NCBI GenBank assembly: GCA_018673925.1
Contig: JABHBL010000039.1
Coordinates: 1-64,000, forward strand
Length of the DNA: 64,000 nucleotides
Direction of reading: 5' to 3'
Origin: Fidelibacterota bacterium
Lineage (GTDB): Bacteria; Fidelibacterota; UBA8477; JABMPR01
Shown here: in pieces, positions 18,701 through 25,910 of the stretch
How positions within the stretch are numbered: the stretch's first letter is position 1
Layout: each line of letters opens with the position of its first letter
Position numbers and translations under genes: made by a program
The notes under the pieces: model-generated
The model's database searches: none
What the model was told of the DNA's origin: nothing
The model's input: only the letters and a program-made list of their open reading frames with translations

Positions 18701-20731
18701 ATGTCAGCGTCACAAGGTAATTTAAGCAAATTAATTCAGGAGCTCCGCAACAGGCGGGTATTCCGTGTATCAACTGTCTATATTGGTATCTCCTTTGCCT
18801 TAATAGAAGTTTCGGATATTCTTTTTCCCATGATGAATGCAGCGGATTGGTCGCTGAAGGCATTGGTCATTATACTATTGCTCGGGTTTCCGTTGGCAAT
18901 CGCACTGGCCTGGATGTTTCAGGTGACGCCAGATGGATTGCGTCGTTCGCCCACATCAGGTGAGAAGCAAACCCCTGAGCATAAGCCTATGACCAGCAAT
19001 ACCATCATCATTGCTCTCTTAATCATTATTGCAGTCTTGTTAGCCTATCCGAGATTTACCAATCCAGATTCCAGCCCAACTCGTGAAAACCCGCTAAGTA
19101 ATTTTGACTCAAAATCGGTCGCTGTGCTACCCTTCACTCCTTTTACAAAAACAGTGGAAGATGAAAGTTTTGCTGATGGGGTGCATGACGATATCCTCAC
19201 CCAATTGTCAAAAATAGGTGAATTGAAAGTTATTTCTCGCACCTCCGTGATGAGGTATAAGGAAACCACCAAAGGCATTCCGGAAATTGCTGAGGAATTA
19301 GGAGTAGAGAATCTATTGGAGGGTAGTGTTCGACGGGCCGGGGATCAGGTCCGCATTGTTGCTCAGCTTATCAATGCCAAAACAGATGAGCATTTGTGGG
19401 CAGAAACTTATGATCGACAATATGCAGATATATTTGCCATCCAGAGTGATGTAGCCCAAAAGATTGCCAGAGCTTTAAAGGCTAAGCTCACTCCTCAAGA
19501 AAAGCGCTATATTGAAACCAAACCCACTGAAAATCAGAAAGCCTGGGAGCTATATGTCAGAGGAGAACTGCTGTGGGATGCTGACATTCTTGAAAGAGAC
19601 TCTATAGCCGTCTTTTATGAGCAAGCCCTAGATCATGATCCTGACTTTCTATTGCCTTATACCAAGCTAGCCGCTATTCATGCGTTTGCTTATTTTGATG
19701 GATCAGGTGCAGATCCAAGACCTACTCGTCTTGAACAGGCTCAAAAGATGCTATCAAGGGCCATTGAAATCGATCCAAACGCATCTGAAACTCATCGTGC
19801 CCAGGGGTATTTCTACTATTACGGTTCGCGAGATTATCAACGTGCTCTGGAAGAATTCTCCATCGCTCAGGTATCCCAACCCAATAACAGTGACCTGCTG
19901 GCCGCAAAAGCATTTGTTCAAAGACGACTTGGTCAGTGGGACGAATCACTGGAAAATTTGCAGCAAGCAGTTTCCCTGGATCCCAATGATGGGAATAAGG
20001 TGAGACAGGTACGAGATATGGCCTACATGATGCACCAATGGGATCTATCCGAACGGTATCAGGGACAATTGTCAGCTATCCATAGTGACAATGAATCTGA
20101 AACAGAAATAGGAAGATACTATATTGAACTTGCTCAATCAGGGGACCTGGGAAAGCTACAGGCAGTCCTGGAGCAGTTAATGGCTAAGTTTGACCCAAAT
20201 GATTTGATGGAAGTCAGAGTGATGCATGCCGAATTCACACGGGACTTTGAAGGCTGGCTGGCTCTAGAAATGTCTGATACACTTGGTTCATATTGGACAA
20301 TTGGTAATCTCTTGGAATTGACTGGTAAAAAGGAAATGGCCCAAAGCTATTTTGACACTGCCAGAATGGAGGCCGAAAATGCCATCGAAGAGAATCCTAA
20401 GGATTGGGAATTTTATGGCGAGTTAGGAGTTTCTCTGGCCAAGCTTGGAAAATTCGAAGAAGCTATTGAGTGGGGTAAAAAGGAAGTCGATTTAATGTCG
20501 TTGACTCGTGACAGGATATCCGGAGTAGTAGCTCTGGAAGATCTGGCAGAGATATATATGATTTGCGGTATGCAGGACGAGGCTATCGATCTGTATTCTA
20601 AGATATTGACTATGCCGGGATATTTGTCTACCACCTGGTTAAAGCTTTCACCTCAATATGATTCCCTCCGTGAGCATCCACGATTTATAGCATTGCTTAA
20701 CAAATACGATTCAAAATCAGACCAAATTTAA
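18701..20731 (+). CDS. TolB-like/TPR membrane protein, second of a tandem pair
   Basis: This 676-residue protein is a clear paralogue of the gene just upstream. It has the same E-L-R-N-R-R-V-F-R start, three membrane segments, TolB-like domain (V-A-V-L-P-F, F-A-D-G-V-H-D-D-I-L-T-Q-L) and C-terminal TPR region. The N-terminal 250 residues are strongly conserved between the two, while the TPR halves have diverged. That is the pattern expected if the membrane part is shared and the TPRs bind different partners. Only six bases separate the genes, and both probably lie on one transcript. Confidence 0.83.
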   Translation: MSASQGNLSKLIQELRNRRVFRVSTVYIGISFALIEVSDILFPMMNAADWSLKALVIILLLGFPLAIALAWMFQVTPDGLRRSPTSGEKQTPEHKPMTSNTIIIALLIIIAVLLAYPRFTNPDSSPTRENPLSNFDSKSVAVLPFTPFTKTVEDESFADGVHDDILTQLSKIGELKVISRTSVMRYKETTKGIPEIAEELGVENLLEGSVRRAGDQVRIVAQLINAKTDEHLWAETYDRQYADIFAIQSDVAQKIARALKAKLTPQEKRYIETKPTENQKAWELYVRGELLWDADILERDSIAVFYEQALDHDPDFLLPYTKLAAIHAFAYFDGSGADPRPTRLEQAQKMLSRAIEIDPNASETHRAQGYFYYYGSRDYQRALEEFSIAQVSQPNNSDLLAAKAFVQRRLGQWDESLENLQQAVSLDPNDGNKVRQVRDMAYMMHQWDLSERYQGQLSAIHSDNESETEIGRYYIELAQSGDLGKLQAVLEQLMAKFDPNDLMEVRVMHAEFTRDFEGWLALEMSDTLGSYWTIGNLLELTGKKEMAQSYFDTARMEAENAIEENPKDWEFYGELGVSLAKLGKFEEAIEWGKKEVDLMSLTRDRISGVVALEDLAEIYMICGMQDEAIDLYSKILTMPGYLSTTWLKLSPQYDSLREHPRFIALLNKYDSKSDQI

Positions 20732-20817
20732 CACCCATCCGATAAGCTATTGATACAGAGGTTGTCAAAAGACAAGCCATAGGTCATATTTGACATCAAT
20801 TTTCTATAGGGGGCTCC

Positions 20818-21840
20818 ATGCAGAAAGAAATTCAAGAATCATCAAAATTACTTAATGAGCAAGGTGAGCTGATCCAGCGTGGGTGGGCTAAAGACATGCT
20901 ACTGGACTATCATCGCGGAAGTATTAAGGCAGCAGCTTTTAAGATCAAAGAGTGGGATTATTACGCGATTCTTTCTGATGAACAGGGAATCTCCTTCACC
21001 ATATCTGATCTAGGCTATATCGGTTTTGTTGCTGCCACCGTATTCGATTTCATCAGCGGTGAAGAAATATCAAATTCAATCACAACGATACTCCCTCTGG
21101 GCAGTTTTAATATGCCGGAGTCTAGTAAAAACGGAGATGTCAAATTCTCGCAGAAAAATCTAAGCCTGAGATTCTCAATCAAGGATCAAACTCGCACCCT
21201 CGAGGTACACTGGAAGGATTTTCAACCGGGTAAAGATCTAAAGGGGAGTATCGTCATGACTCAACCTTCAGATGATGATTCCATGCTCATTGCCACGCCA
21301 TTCGCTGAAAATCCAAAAGCATTTTACTACAACCATAAGATCAATTGTATGCCAGCTCAGGGGAGTTTTACTCTTGGTGAGCGAAAGGTAGAATTTGCTG
21401 ATCAAAGCGCTTTTGGTGTCCTGGATTGGGGCAGGGGTGTTTGGACCTATTCAAATACCTGGTACTGGGGATCAGCTTCGGGAATGGTTGATGGAAGAAG
21501 ATTTGGTCTAAATATCGGATATGGCTTTGGGGATACTTCAGCAGCTTCTGAGAATATTGTTTTTCTTGATGGTCGAGGTCACAAACTAGATGAGGTGAGT
21601 TTCCACATTCCCGAAAATGACTTCCTGAAACCCTGGCAGTTTTCCAGTAATGATGGTCGTCTTGAATTAGACTTTGTGCCCATTCTAGATCGCTACTCAA
21701 ATACGAATCTGTTGGTGGTTCAATCCTGGCAGCATCAAGTTTTTGGCCACTTCTCAGGTAAAGCCACCCTGGATGATGGAACCGTTTTACAGATTGAGAA
21801 TCTACTGGGCTTTGCCGAAAAGGTGAAGAATCGTTGGTAA
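20818..21840 (+). CDS. DUF2804 domain protein
   Basis: This 340-residue protein has the hallmark motifs of DUF2804. It begins near N-E-Q-G-E-L-I-Q-R-G-W, and has G-V-L-D-W-G-R-G-V-W near residue 200 and W-Y-W-G-S-A-S-G shortly after. No signal peptide or membrane segment is apparent. The function of the family is unknown; the fold resembles lipocalin-like or carotenoid-hydratase-like domains in outline only. It is flanked by the TPR pair and greA without operon-like spacing. The 179 bases after it hold no gene. Confidence 0.85.
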   Translation: MQKEIQESSKLLNEQGELIQRGWAKDMLLDYHRGSIKAAAFKIKEWDYYAILSDEQGISFTISDLGYIGFVAATVFDFISGEEISNSITTILPLGSFNMPESSKNGDVKFSQKNLSLRFSIKDQTRTLEVHWKDFQPGKDLKGSIVMTQPSDDDSMLIATPFAENPKAFYYNHKINCMPAQGSFTLGERKVEFADQSAFGVLDWGRGVWTYSNTWYWGSASGMVDGRRFGLNIGYGFGDTSAASENIVFLDGRGHKLDEVSFHIPENDFLKPWQFSSNDGRLELDFVPILDRYSNTNLLVVQSWQHQVFGHFSGKATLDDGTVLQIENLLGFAEKVKNRW

Positions 21841-22019
21841 ATAGCATGGATGAATGGGGAAATTTCATGGCAGAATCTTCATGACAAGAAGACTCCTAAA
21901 TGCTGGATTGATGCATGCCTGTCGATTATACTGGTGACCCGGCAATTTGGTGCATCTCTGAATTGAGACTTATTGTGGACCGGATAGACAAAATACGTTG
22001 AAGATAGAAGGCTAAAAAA

Positions 22020-22478
22020 ATGATATACCGTAGCACTTATAATAAGATTGTCGAGAGAATTCATGAGATTAATGATGAAATCAAACAGAATACAAAAGAT
22101 ATCAAAAGAGCAGCTGATTTTGGTGATTTGAAAGAGAATGCGGAATACCATGCTGCCAAAGACAATCAGGCCCACCTTCACAACAAACGTCATCGCTTTG
22201 AAAAACATTTAGATGAGGAGGTTGTCGAGCCAGGAGATGTGAAAGGTGATAGAGTCGGATTTGGGACCCAGGTTACCTATAGCGATGGCGAAAATACCAT
22301 CACAGTTTCCATGGCTGGTGCAGCAGAATATGAATTAGAACTCTACGAGAATATTGTCACTACTTCATCCCCCTTTGCTCAACGTGTGTTGGGTAAAAAG
22401 GTAGGGGATACCCTGGTTCTTGATCTCCCAGATGGTGCTAAGACCCTGACAATCCTGGATATCCAACTGCTAAAGTAG
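22020..22478 (+). CDS. greA: Transcription elongation factor GreA
   Basis: This 152-residue protein has the two GreA/GreB domains. The N-terminal coiled coil carries the acidic tip F-G-D-L-K-E-N-A-E-Y-H-A-A-K at about residues 37-50, whose Asp and Glu place the magnesium ion that stimulates RNA cleavage in stalled polymerase. The C-terminal FKBP-like domain has S-P-F-A-Q-R-V-L-G-K-K-V-G-D. Length and both signatures suit GreA, though the sequence is somewhat divergent from the canonical tip (G-D-L-S-E-N). It begins D-I/Y-poor without the usual K-G rich N-terminus, so a GreA-like paralogue is possible. Confidence 0.87.
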   Translation: MIYRSTYNKIVERIHEINDEIKQNTKDIKRAADFGDLKENAEYHAAKDNQAHLHNKRHRFEKHLDEEVVEPGDVKGDRVGFGTQVTYSDGENTITVSMAGAAEYELELYENIVTTSSPFAQRVLGKKVGDTLVLDLPDGAKTLTILDIQLLK

Positions 22479-22586
22479 ATCCAGCAACATTCGTCCCCCT
22501 GATTCCAGGTGGATATTCTTAAAACCTTGTCCTGTGTGGTATCCACACATGCTTACAACTGTTTAAATTCACCAGAGGGAGTCCCT

Positions 22587-23747
22587 ATGCTCGCCAATAT
22601 CAGATCAGAATTTCTCCTTGATCCAGACACACACTATCTAAACCATGGTTCATTTGGTGCCTGCCCTCGCGAGGTATTTGAGGACTATCAAAACTGGCAA
22701 CGTATTCTTGAGAAGAATCCCATCGATTATTATACCCGGCAGTTGAAGGGTTTGTTTGGCAAGGAAGCCAGTGGTCCACTGGAAAAAGCGAGGACTGATC
22801 TGGCTCAATTTGTCAATGCTGATGCCGAAGGAATGATTTTTACCCCCAATGTGACTGTTGCCCTAAATGCAATTGCCAATTCTATTGAACTGAACGCCAA
22901 TGATGAGGTCCTCACCACAGACCATGAGTATGGTACCATCCTGGCTACCTGGGCTCGAAAATGCCTTCAAAACGACGCTGTTCTTACCGAGATGAAGGTT
23001 GATCTGCCTGTTGCCACAAAAGCTGAGTTTGTCGACTATTTCTGGAAACATGTTACTCCCCGCACAAAAGTGATCCTGATGAGCCATATCACATCTGCTA
23101 CGGCATTGGTATTACCCGTAAGGGAGATTTGCAGGCGAGCTCGTAAAGCTGGGATTATCACAGTCATTGACGGAGCCCATGCGGTGGGCCAAATCGATTT
23201 GGATGTCGAGGGTATAAATGCTGACTTCTACACCAGTAATTGTCATAAATGGATGCTTACTCCCAAGGGCACCGCATTTTTGCATGTTCATGCAACTCAG
23301 AGAGAAGCTTTTGAACCTCTGGTAATCAGTTGGGCAGAAATAAACCAACCCTCCTTTTCATTGCGACATGAGATGTGGGGTACCCGGGATATGGCAGCAT
23401 TTCTCAGCATTCCTGCTGCAATCAAATTTCGTAAAAAGCATGAATGGGAGACTCGTAATTTTGAAGCTCAGAAGCTTCTTCATGATTATAGAGATAGATT
23501 CTCAGACACTTTTGGTCGAAAAACGATTTGTGATCATACCTGGCTGGCTCAAATCGCCAGTGTTCTCTTACCCGAAAAAATAAAGGCAGGTGATTTATGG
23601 CGCTATTTGTGGGAGGAGTATCGCATTGAAGCGATGATCACAGGGTGGCGGGATGAAATTATTCTACGGCTTAGTTTTAATGCCTACAATACCCGGGATG
23701 AACTCGATTTATTGCTGTCCGCCATACAAAAATTCATCCATAAATAA
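22587..23747 (+). CDS. Class V aminotransferase-fold PLP enzyme (isopenicillin-N-epimerase/cysteine desulfurase-like)
   Basis: This 386-residue enzyme belongs to the class V PLP family. It opens with Y-L-N-H-G-S-F-G-A-C-P. A D-G-A-H-A-V-G-Q motif supplies the Asp that contacts the pyridine nitrogen, and S-N-C-H-K-W provides the Schiff-base lysine (Lys221). This signature set is typical of the isopenicillin N epimerase-like subgroup, whose members often act on cysteine-like or ergothioneine-type substrates; the true substrate is unknown. ATG 22587 has AGAGGGAG five bases upstream. An in-frame GTG at 22509 would add 26 residues with no Shine-Dalgarno sequence or homology. Confidence 0.87.
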   Translation: MLANIRSEFLLDPDTHYLNHGSFGACPREVFEDYQNWQRILEKNPIDYYTRQLKGLFGKEASGPLEKARTDLAQFVNADAEGMIFTPNVTVALNAIANSIELNANDEVLTTDHEYGTILATWARKCLQNDAVLTEMKVDLPVATKAEFVDYFWKHVTPRTKVILMSHITSATALVLPVREICRRARKAGIITVIDGAHAVGQIDLDVEGINADFYTSNCHKWMLTPKGTAFLHVHATQREAFEPLVISWAEINQPSFSLRHEMWGTRDMAAFLSIPAAIKFRKKHEWETRNFEAQKLLHDYRDRFSDTFGRKTICDHTWLAQIASVLLPEKIKAGDLWRYLWEEYRIEAMITGWRDEIILRLSFNAYNTRDELDLLLSAIQKFIHK

Positions 23748-23767
23748 TTCGTCAGCAACCTGTAAAT

Positions 23768-23965
23768 TCATTCTGCTCGCATAAGAAAAACTTCTTCAAC
23801 AGGTAGTGAGAAAACCTGGGCGATCTCATAAGCCAGCTTGAGAGAAGGATTGTACTTTCCTTTCTCGAGAAAAACGATGGTCTCTCGACGCACCATAACC
23901 CGGTCTGCCAGTTGCTGTTGAGTCAGCCCATCACGAGCTCTTAACTCTTTAATCCTGGTCTGCAT
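23768..23965 (-). CDS. XRE-family helix-turn-helix regulator
   Basis: This 65-residue protein is a single Cro/CI-type helix-turn-helix: I-K-E-L-R, then L-T-Q-Q-Q-L-A, then [16 protein letters not shown]. It belongs to the small YozG/YgzD-like regulators usually paired with a membrane protein. Its first codons overlap the end of the upstream membrane-protein gene by 17 bases, so the two are co-translated. A homologous pair occurs at 30358-31004. The inverted repeats upstream of the operon are good candidates for its own operators. Confidence 0.9.
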   Translation of the reverse strand: MQTRIKELRARDGLTQQQLADRVMVRRETIVFLEKGKYNPSLKLAYEIAQVFSLPVEEVFLMRAE

Positions 23966-24365
23966 TTGGAATTCCCTTGAATCTAAAGTAGACCCAGCTT
24001 AGACCAAATATGGCGGCAGAGGCCATAATCCCTACACCAAGCATTTCCTCTTGATCTGGGAACTTTCCACGGAAAATGAAAATTAAGAACCAAGCCATCA
24101 TCGAATAGCGAAATGCATAGGCTCCAGCATAAATCTCCAGGAGTCGACTCATTTCATCTTCCAGTGGGATATTTTTCTGCTTGTCCCGGGCATCTCGAAT
24201 GCCTCGATAAATGGGGACTACCAGCATGAGTAGTGAGAGAACTATGATCGTACTCATTTTCCAGGTAAGCATGGGTTCAAATTTAAACAGGTAAAGTGCA
24301 AGCCCGACAAGCACAAAGGCCACCAGAGCTAGCTTCACATAAACATTATTACTTTTTGCAATCAT
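23949..24365 (-). CDS. 4-TM membrane protein paired with XRE regulator
   Basis: This 138-residue protein has four hydrophobic segments (about 10-25, 34-52, 82-98 and 106-125). Between the second and third lies an acidic/basic loop including R-D-A-R-D-K-Q-K and E-D-E-M-S-R. The layout matches the DUF2178-like proteins commonly encoded with small XRE regulators. The function of this pairing is not established; the membrane protein may sense the envelope or modulate the regulator. It is the first gene of the two-gene operon. Confidence 0.75.
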   Translation of the reverse strand: MIAKSNNVYVKLALVAFVLVGLALYLFKFEPMLTWKMSTIIVLSLLMLVVPIYRGIRDARDKQKNIPLEDEMSRLLEIYAGAYAFRYSMMAWFLIFIFRGKFPDQEEMLGVGIMASAAIFGLSWVYFRFKGIPNADQD

Positions 24366-24376
24366 ATCAACCTCCA

Positions 24377-24445
24377 GTTAGGTAATTCTAACATAAAGTA
24401 ATGTATTTCTAACATATTACAAATAAAAAGTTATATATATCTAAC
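24377..24445. promoter_or_regulatory. Candidate operator array upstream of the XRE cassette
   Basis: Three 16-base sites share the form GTTAG-N6-CTAAC. 24377-24392 is perfect in the half sites. 24398-24413 keeps only the right half. 24430-24445 has GTTAT as the left half with CTAAC as the right half. Their starts are 21 and 32 bases apart, close to whole helical turns (two and three), so bound dimers would face the same side of the DNA. The array lies 12 to 80 bases before the ATG of the regulator operon, the position expected for autorepression. Confidence 0.55.
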
Positions 24446-24558
24446 TAATTGGATGACTCCATCCTGCAAGAATCCAGGATTGAGGATCTAAATATGGCTT
24501 CCCCCCACCTGTCTTTTCATGGTGTATTTAATGGATTTGTCCCAATATTATCAGACTT

Positions 24559-24774
24559 GTGAAATTGACGGCATTTGGAGCCAAAATCTTGAAAAATATT
24601 GTACCAATTCTTCTGATTACCACTCTCGTTCAAAGCAATTTTGTGCAGGGAGAATACACCTTCCAATGGAATGGGACCGATAGAAATGGTGTCATTGTAA
24701 GTTCGGGTGTATATATCATGGAGCTAAATACATCTGAGTTGCGTAGCGTGAAAAAATTAACTTTGCTTAAATAA
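24559..24774 (+). pseudogene. Remnant of a T9SS cargo gene: leader joined to the end of a sorting domain
   Basis: The 71 codons read as a signal-peptide-like stretch. It passes directly into G-E-Y-T-F-Q-W-N-G-T-D-R-N-G-V, the second half of an FlgD-like sorting domain, and ends V-K-K-L-T-L-L-K. A normal cargo protein would have hundreds of residues and the P-N-P-F-N-P part in between. The start is GTG with no Shine-Dalgarno sequence. An internal deletion of a former surface-protein gene is the simplest explanation. A tiny expressed T9SS substrate is possible but less likely. Confidence 0.6.
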
Positions 24775-24802
24775 TAAGATTCCAACCTGGGAGGGTAGAG
24801 AC

Positions 24803-25234
24803 ATGAATCAGGATTTTTATCAAAAAATGAGATCAGACATTCGGGAATGGGTGAAGACCAAGACCGGGCAAGAAAATCAATGGTCCGAATATCTTTTACT
24901 CGCCCCAGATCTTTTCCATCTGCTAGCGAAATTAGCCTTGGATAAGGAAGTCCCCAGTAGCGAAAAAGCCAAAATTGCTGGAGCTCTGGCCTACTTCATT
25001 TCACCCATCGATCTTTTCCCTGAAGCACTTATTGGACCCTTGGGCTATCTTGATGATGTAGCCTTGGCGGCATATGTTATCAATTCTGTCATGAAGAACT
25101 GTGATCCTGGCATTGTCACAAGACATTGGGCTGGAGAGCAAAATATCCTGGATTTGGTACAACAGATTGTCGATGTGGCTTCAGACATGTTGGGCAATAA
25201 AATTTGGGATAAACTCAAGAGGATGGTGAAGTGA
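24803..25234 (+). CDS. DUF1232 (YkvA-like) membrane-associated protein
   Basis: This 143-residue protein contains the DUF1232 core near residue 65: A-G-A-L-A-Y-F-I-S-P-I-D-L-F-P-E, with the characteristic Y-x-x-S-P-I-D-x-x-P. An L-D-D-V-A-L-A-A-Y segment follows. The family is widespread and of unknown function; the core is amphipathic to weakly membrane-spanning. It overlaps the next gene by one to four bases, so the two are coupled. Confidence 0.87.
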   Translation: MNQDFYQKMRSDIREWVKTKTGQENQWSEYLLLAPDLFHLLAKLALDKEVPSSEKAKIAGALAYFISPIDLFPEALIGPLGYLDDVALAAYVINSVMKNCDPGIVTRHWAGEQNILDLVQQIVDVASDMLGNKIWDKLKRMVK

Positions 25235-25848
25235 TGAAGCGTCAAATTGATGTAAAAAGCATTCTCATTGGAGTTCTGGCAACTCTGTTATTCATGTCAC
25301 TCATATCAGCCAGGCAAACTGAAGCTGAGATGGGTGATCTTAGTGTGGGTTCCATAACAATACGTGATGGCGGCGGATTAAGAATTCTTTCTCGGGCTGG
25401 TGAGAATACAGTTCTTATCTCTGGATCTAGTCAAGGTGGTGGTACCATCGAGCTCAATAATGCTCTGGGAACCGCCTCAATGACCATTGGTGCAAATGAG
25501 GATGGGCAAGGTGGATTCATTGCCTATAATCAGGAAGGGAAGATGAGCGCACGTCTTGGGACAGGCGAGATGGGTGGTGGTTTTATTCGAACCTTTGATA
25601 GAAATGAATCTCCCACTGTTTACCTGGGGACCAGTGAGAAAGGTGGGGGTCAATTGACCACCTACAATGAAGTTGGAAACGAGACCGTATTTCTCGGAAC
25701 GGGCACGGTGGGGAATGGATTTCTACGAACAGCTAACGAATATGGGAAAATGAGCGCTTATCTGGGGACAGGCAATTCTAGTACAGGTATGGTGTTACTT
25801 TGTGACCGCGATGGAAAAACCAGATGGGTTGAAAAGGTGGATGATTAG
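25234..25848 (+). CDS. Membrane-anchored 23-residue tandem-repeat protein
   Basis: This 204-residue protein has one N-terminal hydrophobic segment (about 11-28) acting as an anchor or uncleaved signal. From about residue 62 it consists of 23-residue repeats without any insertion or deletion: five complete and one partial. The consensus is L-G-T-G-x-x-G-G-G-F-I-x-T-x-x-x-x-x-x-x-x-x-x. Such exact-length glycine-rich strands suggest a beta-solenoid exposed in the periplasm. It overlaps the DUF1232 gene: that stop TGA shares its A with this ATG, and GTG one codon earlier is an alternative start. I do not recognise the family. Confidence 0.75.
   Translation: MKRQIDVKSILIGVLATLLFMSLISARQTEAEMGDLSVGSITIRDGGGLRILSRAGENTVLISGSSQGGGTIELNNALGTASMTIGANEDGQGGFIAYNQEGKMSARLGTGEMGGGFIRTFDRNESPTVYLGTSEKGGGQLTTYNEVGNETVFLGTGTVGNGFLRTANEYGKMSAYLGTGNSSTGMVLLCDRDGKTRWVEKVDD
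25417..25830 (+). repeat. Tandem 69-base coding repeat (23 residues), five full copies plus one partial
   Basis: Unit starts are 25417, 25486, 25555, 25624, 25693 and 25762, all exactly 69 bases apart. The units are diverged at DNA level, but each keeps a G-x-G-G/G-G-G turn and an aliphatic strand. The last unit breaks down near 25830. Confidence 0.8.
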
Positions 25849-25910
25849 TGAAATCGGATATTCAGAACTTTTTTTAACGTAAAACGTATGTATTAGACGG
25901 TAGAACCTGA

